From a bacterium (lineage in GTDB: Bacteria > Bacillota > Bacilli > Lactobacillales > Streptococcaceae), in the NCBI GenBank assembly GCA_905221545.1, contig CAJNDO010000019.1, positions 1 to 12,983 on the forward strand: a DNA stretch of 12,983 nt, read 5' to 3'. The notes beneath the pieces were generated by a model. That model searched no databases. It was not told the origin of the DNA and saw nothing but the letters and a program-made list of their open reading frames with translations. The position numbers were made by a program, and so were the translations under genes. This document shows, one piece after another, positions 7,862-12,983 of the stretch (position 1 is the stretch's first letter; each line of letters begins with the position of its first letter).

Positions 7862-7870
7862 TGCTATAAT
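7862..7870 (+). promoter_or_regulatory. Extended -10 promoter TGCTATAAT of the first Rpn gene
   Basis: TG-C-TATAAT with no recognisable -35 box. The hexamer ends two bases before the ribosome binding site AAAGGAG (7872-7878). Transcription starting the usual 6-8 bases downstream would begin inside that site, leaving a leader of only about 9 bases. Confidence 0.6.
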
Positions 7871-7885
7871 GAAAGGAGAGCAAAT

Positions 7886-8821
7886 ATGACTGTACGTCAT
7901 CCGGGCATCAGCCCAACTAACGATTTGGTTGCTAAGAAAATCTTTAGCAATCCAGAAATCACTTGTCAATTTATTCGCGATATGCTGGACTTGCCAGCCA
8001 AAAATGTAACCATTTTGGAGGGGAGTAACATTCACGTCTTGCCTTCTCTCCCCTACTCGGCGCAGGATTTCTATACAAGTATAGACGTCTTGGCGGAGTT
8101 GGATAATGGGACACAGGTTATTATCGAAATACAAGTTCATCATCAGAATTTTTTCATTAATCGTTTGTGGGCTTACTTGTGCAGTCAGGTCAATCAAAAC
8201 CTAGAAAAAATTCGTCAACGAGAAGGTGATACTCATCAGAGTTACAAATATATCGCACCAGTATACGCTATCGCTATTGTAGATAGTAATTATTTCTCAG
8301 ATGATTTGGCTTTCCATAGCTTTAGCATGCGAGAGGACACGACAGGTGAGGTCTTAACAATTACAAACAATGGACAAGAAAACCATCTAGTCAAGATGGC
8401 ATTCTTGGAACTAAAAAAATACAGAGAAACCAGCAAAGACGAGGTTCGCAAGCCGTGGTTAGAGTTTTTTGGGAACAAACCCTTTACTCAACAACCCGAG
8501 CGAGCCATCAGCCAAGCAGACCAACTGCTGGACTACAAGAGCTGGTCCGAGGAGGATAGGAAAATGTTTAGTGAACAGCGCAGACGCGAAGAACAAGCCT
8601 TGTTAGCACAGGACTATGCCTTGGAAACAGCTAGAGCAGAAGGTATTGAACAAGGGTTGGAACGTGGTCTTGAGCGTGGGCGAGCTGAGGGGATTGAAGA
8701 GGGATTAAAAGTAGGTTTAGTAAATTTAGTACGTCAAGGTCTTCTAACACCTGAGGTTGCAAGTCAGCAGTTGGGTATGACTGTGGCTGAGTTTGAGGCC
8801 TTGTTAGAAAGACATAAGTGA
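7886..8821 (+). CDS. Rpn family PD-(D/E)XK nuclease / putative transposase (copy A)
   Basis: A 311-residue protein of the Rpn / PDDEXK_2 group. The likely catalytic core is Asp67 (SIDVLAE) and Glu81-x-Gln83 (IIEIQ), with a following helix (NRLWAYLCSQVNQ). Residues 227-283 form a charged helical tail with EG-x-x-x-G repeats (EGIEQGLERGLERGRAEGIE), then a short C-terminal domain (LTPEVASQQLGMTVAEFEALL). Family knowledge: Rpn proteins are DNA endonucleases, were first named for RecA-independent recombination, and in E. coli act as toxic anti-phage proteins inhibited by a C-terminal intragenic product. ATG 7886 is chosen because it follows AAAGGAG by 7 bases and aligns with the start of copy B. 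An upstream in-frame ATG at 7859 lies in the promoter. The downstream paralogue differs by about a dozen substitutions in the first 258 residues. A chromosomal defence role is inferred. Confidence 0.9.
   Translation: MTVRHPGISPTNDLVAKKIFSNPEITCQFIRDMLDLPAKNVTILEGSNIHVLPSLPYSAQDFYTSIDVLAELDNGTQVIIEIQVHHQNFFINRLWAYLCSQVNQNLEKIRQREGDTHQSYKYIAPVYAIAIVDSNYFSDDLAFHSFSMREDTTGEVLTITNNGQENHLVKMAFLELKKYRETSKDEVRKPWLEFFGNKPFTQQPERAISQADQLLDYKSWSEEDRKMFSEQRRREEQALLAQDYALETARAEGIEQGLERGLERGRAEGIEEGLKVGLVNLVRQGLLTPEVASQQLGMTVAEFEALLERHK
8549..8555 (+). promoter_or_regulatory. Internal ribosome binding site GAGGAGG in Rpn copy A
   Basis: Perfect complement to the 16S rRNA 3' end, eight bases before in-frame ATG 8564. 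It is formed by the codons for Glu-Glu-Asp. The same seven bases and spacing occur in copy B although the Asp codon (GAT against GAC) and the residue before Glu (Ser against Ala) have changed. Confidence 0.5.
8564..8821 (+). CDS. Possible intragenic RpnS-like antitoxin, copy A (internal in-frame start)
   Basis: An 85-residue product starting at Met227 of the Rpn protein, in the same frame and sharing its stop. It would lack the nuclease core and consist of the charged helix (MFSEQRRREEQALLAQDYAL), the Gly/Glu repeats (253-277) and the C-terminal domain. What is seen: in-frame ATG with a consensus ribosome binding site 8 bases upstream. What is known: in E. coli rpn genes, C-terminal small proteins (RpnS) are made from inside the gene and block the full-length toxin. 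What is inferred: that this one is made and does the same. No convincing internal promoter was seen upstream, so it may be translated from the full-length message. Confidence 0.42.
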   Translation: MFSEQRRREEQALLAQDYALETARAEGIEQGLERGLERGRAEGIEEGLKVGLVNLVRQGLLTPEVASQQLGMTVAEFEALLERHK

Positions 8822-8856
8822 GAAATCTGTAACTATAACACGATATGAAAACAACT

Positions 8857-8906
8857 AAAAAGGATAGCTAAATTTCTTGATGTAAAAGAGATTGGCTATC
8901 TTTTTT
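8857..8906 (+). terminator. Intrinsic terminator after Rpn copy A
   Basis: AAAAAGGATAGCTA pairs with TGGCTATCTTTTTT across a 22-base loop, with wobble pairs, and ends in a run of six T. It separates the transcripts of the two Rpn genes, so copy B depends on its own promoter. Confidence 0.8.
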
Positions 8907-8962
8907 GTTAGGAAAGTTAGAACTTTCTCCTTTCTTTTCCGAATAAATAGATAGAACCATCG

Positions 8963-8981
8963 AATCTATCAAAATTAGATT
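8963..8981. promoter_or_regulatory. Dyad AATCTA-N7-TAGATT in the -35 region of the second Rpn gene
   Basis: Counterpart of the dyad at 7836-7853, with the arms unchanged but the centre altered and one base longer. The flanking CCGAATAAATAGATAGAA block further upstream (8939-8956) is shared as well. Confidence 0.4.
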
Positions 8982-8989
8982 TAAAAATA

Positions 8990-8998
8990 TGGTATAAT
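8990..8998 (+). promoter_or_regulatory. Extended -10 promoter TGGTATAAT of the second Rpn gene
   Basis: TG-G-TATAAT without a -35 box. As in copy A, the ribosome binding site (AAGGAGG, 9001-9007) begins almost immediately after the hexamer, so the expected leader is about 9 bases. Confidence 0.6.
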
Positions 8999-9013
8999 AG
9001 AAGGAGGAAATGG

Positions 9014-9913
9014 ATGATTTTAAGACATCCGGGCATCAGCCCGACTAACGATTTGGTTGCTAAGAAGATTTTTAGTAATCCAGAAATCACTTGTCAATTT
9101 ATTCGCGATATGTTGGAATTGCCAGCCAAAAATGTAACCATTTTGGAGGGAAGTAATATTCATGTACTACCTTCCCTGCCCTACTCGGCTCAGGATTTCT
9201 ACACTAGTATAGACGTCTTGGCAGAGTTGGATAATGGAACGCAAGTAATTATTGAGATTCAGGTACATCATCAGAATTTTTTCATCAATCGTTTGTGGGC
9301 TTACTTGTGCAGTCAGGTCAATCAAAACCTTGAAAAAATTCGTCAGCAAGAAGGCAATACTCATCAAAGTTACAAACACATCGCACCAGTATACGCAATC
9401 GCAATTGTGGACAGCAATTATTTCCAAGATGATTTGGCTTTTCATAGCTTTAGTATGCGAGAAGACACGACAGGTGAAGTTTTAACCATCACAACTAATG
9501 GACAAGAAAACCATCTAGTCAAGATGGCATTCTTGGAATTACAAAAATACAGAGAAACCAGCAAGGATAGCGTTCGCAAGCCATGGTTGGAGTTTTTCGG
9601 GAACAAACCCTTTACCCAGGAACCCGAGCGAGCCATCAGCCAGGCAGACCAACTGCTAGACTACAAGAGCTGGGCCGAGGAGGACAGGAAAATGTTTAGT
9701 GAACAACGCAGACGTGAAGAACAAGCCTTGTTAGCGCAGGACTATGCCTTGGAAACAGCTAGAGCAGAAGGTATTGAACAAGGTCTAGAGCGTGGGAAAG
9801 TTGAAGGTGGTTTCGCGATGTTAGCAAATCTAGTCCGTCAAGGTCTTTTGACTTCGGAGGTAGCCAGTCAGCAGTTGGGTATGACTGTGGCTGAGTTTGA
9901 GGCGTTATTGTAA
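9014..9913 (+). CDS. Rpn family PD-(D/E)XK nuclease / putative transposase (copy B)
   Basis: A 299-residue paralogue of the gene before it, with the same predicted catalytic residues (Asp67, Glu81-x-Gln83) at the same positions. ATG 9014 follows AAGGAGG by 6 bases. The ATG at 9010 is in another frame. The C-terminus differs from copy A: after the shared EGIEQGLERG it continues KVEGGFAMLANLV, eight residues shorter than copy A at this point, and it ends at EFEALL without the final ERHK. The nuclease part is therefore almost the same while the predicted interaction tail is not. The spacing of 192 bases, a terminator and its own promoter make this a separate transcription unit. The tandem arrangement is best explained by duplication of gene plus promoter, with later divergence. 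Confidence 0.9.
   Translation: MILRHPGISPTNDLVAKKIFSNPEITCQFIRDMLELPAKNVTILEGSNIHVLPSLPYSAQDFYTSIDVLAELDNGTQVIIEIQVHHQNFFINRLWAYLCSQVNQNLEKIRQQEGNTHQSYKHIAPVYAIAIVDSNYFQDDLAFHSFSMREDTTGEVLTITTNGQENHLVKMAFLELQKYRETSKDSVRKPWLEFFGNKPFTQEPERAISQADQLLDYKSWAEEDRKMFSEQRRREEQALLAQDYALETARAEGIEQGLERGKVEGGFAMLANLVRQGLLTSEVASQQLGMTVAEFEALL
9677..9683 (+). promoter_or_regulatory. Internal ribosome binding site GAGGAGG in Rpn copy B
   Basis: Same sequence, spacing (8 bases) and codon position as in copy A, preceding in-frame ATG 9692. Confidence 0.5.
9692..9913 (+). CDS. Possible intragenic RpnS-like antitoxin, copy B (internal in-frame start)
   Basis: A 73-residue product from Met227 of copy B, sharing frame and stop with it. 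It carries the same charged helix as the copy A version, but only one complete EGIEQGLERG repeat and a different junction (KVEGGFAML). If both small proteins are made, they would differ mostly in this repeat segment. That could make each specific for its own nuclease, or allow cross-inhibition. Expression is inferred from the ribosome binding site and from knowledge of rpn genes in E. coli, not demonstrated. Confidence 0.4.
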   Translation: MFSEQRRREEQALLAQDYALETARAEGIEQGLERGKVEGGFAMLANLVRQGLLTSEVASQQLGMTVAEFEALL

Positions 9914-9962
9914 ACGAGTAAAAATGTTTTATCAGCTATCTTGCAAAATAAATAGAGTTTCT

Positions 9963-10023
9963 AATCCAAATATTTTTGAATACTGAGAATAAGTAGAGCC
10001 GATTTTTCTAGGATATTTGGGTT
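9963..10023. repeat. 11-bp inverted repeat upstream of the ABC-F promoter
   Basis: AATCCAAATAT (9963-9973) and ATATTTGGGTT (10013-10023) are inverted copies with one G-T wobble, 39 bases apart. They end 16 bases upstream of the -35 box of the ABC-F gene. No T-run follows, so a terminator is unlikely. The structure could be a protein binding site or just AT-rich chance. Confidence 0.3.
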
Positions 10024-10039
10024 AATACTTACCATTATC

Positions 10040-10068
10040 TTGAATGCCTTAGGGAAACATGCTATACT
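10040..10068 (+). promoter_or_regulatory. Promoter of the ABC-F gene: TTGAAT-17-TATACT with extended TG
   Basis: -35 TTGAAT (10040-10045), a 17-base spacer, TG at 10060-10061 and -10 TATACT (10063-10068). The predicted start point, about seven bases on, falls on the A of ATG 10075. Confidence 0.75.
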
Positions 10069-10074
10069 ACTTGT

Positions 10075-11976
10075 ATGATTATTTTACAAGCTAATAAAAT
10101 TGAACGTTCTTTTGCAGGAGAAGTTCTTTTTGATAATATCAACCTGCAGGTTGATGAACGAGATCGGATTGCCCTCGTTGGGAAAAATGGAGCAGGTAAG
10201 TCTACTCTTTTGAAGATTTTGGTTGGAGAAGAGGAGCCAACTAGCGGAGAAATCAATAAGAAAAAAGATATTTCTCTGTCTTACCTAGCCCAAGATAGCC
10301 GTTTTGAGTCTGAAAATACCATCTACGATGAGATGCTTCATGTCTTTGATGACTTACGTCGGACGGAGAAACAACTTCGTCAGATGGAGTTGGAGATGGG
10401 TGAAAAGACTGGTGAGGACTTGGATAAACTGATGTCAGATTACGATCGCTTATCTGAGAATTTTCGTCAAGCAGGCGGCTTTACCTATGAAGCTGATATT
10501 CGAGCTATCTTGAATGGTTTCAAGTTTGACGAATCTATGTGGCAGATGAAAATTGCCGAGCTTTCTGGTGGTCAAAACACCCGTCTGGCTCTTGCTAAAA
10601 TGCTTCTTGAAAAGCCAAATCTCTTGGTCTTGGACGAGCCAACCAACCATTTGGATATCGAAACCATTGCCTGGCTAGAGAATTACTTGGTAAACTATAG
10701 CGGTGCCCTCATTATCGTCAGCCACGACCGTTATTTCTTGGACAAGGTTGCGACGATTACGCTGGATTTGACCAAGCATTCCTTGGATCGTTACGTGGGC
10801 AATTACTCTCGTTTTGTTGAGCTGAAGGAGCAAAAGCTGGCTACTGAGGCAAAAAACTATGAAAAGCAGCAGAAGGAGATCGCTGCTCTGGAAGATTTTG
10901 TTAATCGCAATTTAGTCCGTGCTTCAACGACCAAACGAGCCCAATCTCGACGTAAACAACTGGAAAAAATGGAGCGTTTGGACAAGCCGGAAGCGGGCAA
11001 GAAAGCAGCCAATATGACCTTCCAGTCTGAAAAAAGCTCTGGTAATGTTGTCCTGACTGTCGAAAATGCGGCTATTGGCTATGATGGGGAAATATTGTCA
11101 GAGCCTATCAACTTAGACCTTCGTAAGATGAACGCAGTTGCTATCGTTGGTCCCAATGGTATTGGAAAATCAACCTTTATCAAGTCTATTGTGGAGCAGA
11201 TTCCTTTTATCAAGGGTGAAAAGCGATTTGGCGCTAATGTGGAGGTTGGTTACTATGACCAGACCCAAAGCAAGCTGACAGCAAGTAATACGGTACTGGA
11301 TGAACTCTGGAATGATTTTAAACTGACACCAGAAGTTGAGATCCGTAACCGTCTTGGCGCTTTCCTTTTCTCAGGAGATGATGCTAAAAAATCAGTTGGC
11401 ATGCTGTCAGGTGGCGAGAAAGCTCGTTTGCTTTTGGCTAAATTGTCTATGGAAAACAACAACTTCCTGATTCTTGACGAGCCGACCAACCACTTGGATA
11501 TTGATAGCAAGGAAGTGTTGGAAAATGCCTTGATTGACTTTGATGGAACCTTGCTCTTTGTCAGCCACGACCGTTACTTTATCAATCGTGTGGCAACTCA
11601 TGTACTGGAATTGTCAGAGAATGGCTCAACTCTCTACCTTGGAGATTACGACTATTATGTCGATAAAAAGGCTGAAATGGAAGTCAGTCAGATAGAGGAA
11701 GATTCAACCAGCAATCAAGCAAAAGAAGCAAGTCCAGTTAATGACTATCAAGCTCAGAAAGAAAGTCAAAAAGAAGTTCGTAAGCTCATGCGACAAATTG
11801 AAAGTCTAGAAACTGAAATCGAAGAGTTAGAAAGTCAAAGCCAAGCTATTTCTGAGCAAATGTTGGAAACCAACGATGCAGGTAAACTCATGGAATTACA
11901 GGCTGAGCTGGACAAAATCAGCCATCGTCAGGAAGAAGCAATGGTTGAGTGGGAAGAACTATCAGAGCAGGTGTAA
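10075..11976 (+). CDS. ABC-F family ATPase, YdiF-type, probable ribosome-associated translation factor
   Basis: A 633-residue cytoplasmic protein with two ABC ATPase domains and no membrane segment, the hallmark of ABC-F. Domain 1: Walker A GKNGAGKS (36-43), signature LSGGQ (163-167), Walker B LLVLDE with catalytic Glu188. The inter-domain linker with its basic helix (NRNLVRASTTKRAQSRRKQ, about 275-300) corresponds to the P-site tRNA interaction motif. Domain 2: Walker A GPNGIGKS (359-366), signature LSGGE (444-448), Walker B FLILDE with Glu469. A coiled coil follows from about 560. Both catalytic Glu residues are intact. Overall pattern fits the Bacillus YdiF subfamily. Family knowledge: ABC-F proteins bind the ribosomal E site and relieve stalling, and some protect against ribosome-targeting antibiotics. 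I see nothing that marks this one as a resistance factor. No ribosome binding site precedes ATG 10075. Confidence 0.93.
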   Translation: MIILQANKIERSFAGEVLFDNINLQVDERDRIALVGKNGAGKSTLLKILVGEEEPTSGEINKKKDISLSYLAQDSRFESENTIYDEMLHVFDDLRRTEKQLRQMELEMGEKTGEDLDKLMSDYDRLSENFRQAGGFTYEADIRAILNGFKFDESMWQMKIAELSGGQNTRLALAKMLLEKPNLLVLDEPTNHLDIETIAWLENYLVNYSGALIIVSHDRYFLDKVATITLDLTKHSLDRYVGNYSRFVELKEQKLATEAKNYEKQQKEIAALEDFVNRNLVRASTTKRAQSRRKQLEKMERLDKPEAGKKAANMTFQSEKSSGNVVLTVENAAIGYDGEILSEPINLDLRKMNAVAIVGPNGIGKSTFIKSIVEQIPFIKGEKRFGANVEVGYYDQTQSKLTASNTVLDELWNDFKLTPEVEIRNRLGAFLFSGDDAKKSVGMLSGGEKARLLLAKLSMENNNFLILDEPTNHLDIDSKEVLENALIDFDGTLLFVSHDRYFINRVATHVLELSENGSTLYLGDYDYYVDKKAEMEVSQIEEDSTSNQAKEASPVNDYQAQKESQKEVRKLMRQIESLETEIEELESQSQAISEQMLETNDAGKLMELQAELDKISHRQEEAMVEWEELSEQV

Positions 11977-11978
11977 AG

Positions 11979-12842
11979 ATGGAACATCTTGGAAAAGTAT
12001 TTCGTGAATTTCGGACAAGTGGCAATTATTCCTTAAAGGAGGCCGCAGGCGAGTCCTGTTCAACCTCTCAGTTATCTCGCTTTGAGCTTGGGGAGTCTGA
12101 CTTAGCAGTCTCACGTTTCTTTGAGATTTTGGATAACATTCATGTCACAATCGAAAATTTCGTGGATAAGGCAAGAAATTTTCATAATCATGAACATATT
12201 GCCATGATGGGACAAATTGTGCCTCTTTACTATTCAAACGATATTGCAGGTTTTCAAAAGCTTCAAAGTGAACAACTTGAAAAAGCTAAGAGTTCGACGA
12301 CTCCCCTTTATTTTGAGCTGAACTGGATTTTGCTACAAGGTCTGATTTGTCAAAGAGATTCGAGTTATGATATGAAACAGGATGATTTGGATAAGGTAGC
12401 AGATTATCTTTTCAAAACAGAGGAATGGACCATGTATGAGTTGATTCTTTTTGGGAATCTCTATAGTTTCTACAATGTGGACTATGTTACACGGATAGGT
12501 AGAGAAGTTATAGAGAGGGAAGAATTTTACCAAGAGATTGGTCGCCATAAGAGATTAGTGTTGATTTTGGCTCTTAATTGTTACCAGCATTGTTTGGAGC
12601 ATTCTTCCTTTGATAATGCAAGTTATTTTGAGGCTTATACAGAGAAGATTATTGGTAAAAACATTAGTCTGTATGAACGGAATATTTTACATTACTTAAA
12701 AGGCTTTGCCTTGTACCAAAAAGGACAATTTACAGAAGGCTGTAAGCAGATGCAAGAGGCCATGCATATTTTTGATGTGTTAGGTCTTCCAGAGCAAGTA
12801 GCCTATTATCAGGAACATTACGAAAAATTTGTCAAAGATTAA
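11979..12842 (+). CDS. Rgg/GadR/MutR family transcriptional regulator
   Basis: A 287-residue regulator with an N-terminal XRE-type helix-turn-helix (about residues 5-40; SLKEAAGESCSTSQLSRFE) and a long alpha-helical TPR-like C-terminal region typical of Rgg proteins, which dimerise and often bind a short secreted peptide. ATG 11979 matches the usual MEHLGKVFREFR start of the family and lies two bases after the ABC-F stop. A GTG at 11949 in the same frame would add ten unlikely residues. The ribosome binding site is weak (CAGG), so translational coupling to the ABC-F gene is likely. Rgg proteins often control adjacent genes. No convincing cognate short hydrophobic peptide gene was found next to it, so this may be a stand-alone member or one whose target is elsewhere. 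Confidence 0.92.
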   Translation: MEHLGKVFREFRTSGNYSLKEAAGESCSTSQLSRFELGESDLAVSRFFEILDNIHVTIENFVDKARNFHNHEHIAMMGQIVPLYYSNDIAGFQKLQSEQLEKAKSSTTPLYFELNWILLQGLICQRDSSYDMKQDDLDKVADYLFKTEEWTMYELILFGNLYSFYNVDYVTRIGREVIEREEFYQEIGRHKRLVLILALNCYQHCLEHSSFDNASYFEAYTEKIIGKNISLYERNILHYLKGFALYQKGQFTEGCKQMQEAMHIFDVLGLPEQVAYYQEHYEKFVKD

Positions 12843-12862
12843 TTTTCCCAAATAAGGGAAAA
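12843..12862. terminator. Short hairpin directly after rgg
   Basis: TTTTCCC (12843-12849) pairs with GGGAAAA (12856-12862) around a six-base loop, starting on the base after the rgg stop. It lacks a downstream T-run on the + strand. A weak terminator or a 3' stabilising stem. Confidence 0.35.
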
Positions 12863-12906
12863 ATGAAAAAGCTCCTTTCGGTTTTGATACAATAGTTTCA
12901 AAATTT

Positions 12907-12983
12907 GGCTCTTTGTCAACTGTAGTGGGTTGAAGAAAAGCTAAGCTCGAGAAAGGACAAATTTCGTCCTTTCTTTTTTGATG
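12907..12983 (-). mobile_element. End of an ISL3-family insertion sequence (IS1167-like), cut by window edge
   Basis: GGCTCTTTGTCAACTGTAGT (12907-12926) followed by GGGTTGA has the pattern of ISL3-family terminal inverted repeats. Just inside it, the - strand carries the last codons of a transposase-like frame. The element runs off the right edge. The eight bases outside the end, CAAAATTT (12899-12906), would be one copy of the 8-bp target duplication usual for this family. Confidence 0.75.
12941..12983 (-). CDS. ISL3-family transposase, C-terminal fragment at window edge
   Basis: Read on the - strand from the window edge, the frame gives IKKERTKFVLSRA and then TAG (12941-12943). This matches my recollection of the C-terminal end of IS1167-type ISL3 transposases. 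The stop lies 7 bases inside the 27-base terminal repeat match. Only about 13 residues are visible, so the call rests mainly on the adjoining terminal repeat. Whether the rest of the gene is intact cannot be told. Confidence 0.65.
   Translation of the reverse strand, partial: IKKERTKFVLSRA

Noticed and set aside
7859..7885. Upstream ATG giving a nine-residue N-terminal extension of Rpn copy A
   Set aside because: It overlaps the -10 box, has no ribosome binding site and no counterpart in copy B. ATG 7886 has AAAGGAG at the right distance.
11949..11978. GTG start for rgg overlapping the ABC-F gene
   Set aside because: Adds ten residues not typical for Rgg proteins. ATG 11979 gives the usual MEHLGKVFREFR beginning.
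12863..12895. Ten-codon frame MKKLLSVLIQ after rgg, considered as a short hydrophobic peptide (SHP) pheromone gene
   Set aside because: Shorter than known SHP precursors, with an AAGGGA only 3 bases before the ATG that is part of a hairpin, and no promoter. Too weak to annotate.

Overview
The window looks like accessory chromosome of a mitis-group Streptococcus (S. mitis / S. oralis / S. pneumoniae and relatives). The pointers are two large LPXTG (LPNTG) surface proteins, one with a YSIRK-like signal peptide; paired Rpn-type nucleases; a YdiF-type ABC-F ATPase followed by an Rgg-family regulator; extended -10 (TGnTATAAT) promoters; and the end of an ISL3-family insertion sequence of the IS1167 kind at the right edge. 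All complete genes are on the + strand. The species is inferred from family knowledge, not from a search.

Layout. (1) 1-3560: the C-terminal 1,185 or so residues of a Mub-like mucin-binding adhesin, open at the left edge and built from roughly 1-kb tandem repeats. (2) 3663-7484: a complete 1,273-residue LPNTG protein with a signal peptide, an acidic head, six exact 73-residue G5-like repeats, fifteen 11-residue Pro-rich repeats, and a C-terminal module shared almost unchanged with the adhesin before it. (3) 7485-7885: an intergenic stretch with a decayed ISL3 end, a small inverted-repeat element and a strong hairpin. (4) 7886-8821 and 9014-9913: two near-identical Rpn/PD-(D/E)XK nucleases, duplicated with their promoters. 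(5) 10075-11976 and 11979-12842: an ABC-F ATPase that appears to have a leaderless message, then a tightly linked Rgg regulator. (6) 12907-12983: an ISL3-family terminal repeat and, on the - strand, the last codons of its transposase.

How the parts work together. The two surface proteins are probably sortase-anchored stalked adhesins that have exchanged C-terminal modules. The Rpn pair is the most interesting part. Each gene has, at the same codon (Met227), an in-frame ATG with a consensus Shine-Dalgarno sequence GAGGAGG eight bases upstream. This is the arrangement expected for an intragenic antitoxin (RpnS), as described for Rpn anti-phage toxin-antitoxin genes in E. coli. The two copies differ mainly in the length of the C-terminal Gly/Glu repeat that this small protein would carry. 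ABC-F and rgg form a two-gene unit. IS debris around these genes fits an actively rearranging region.
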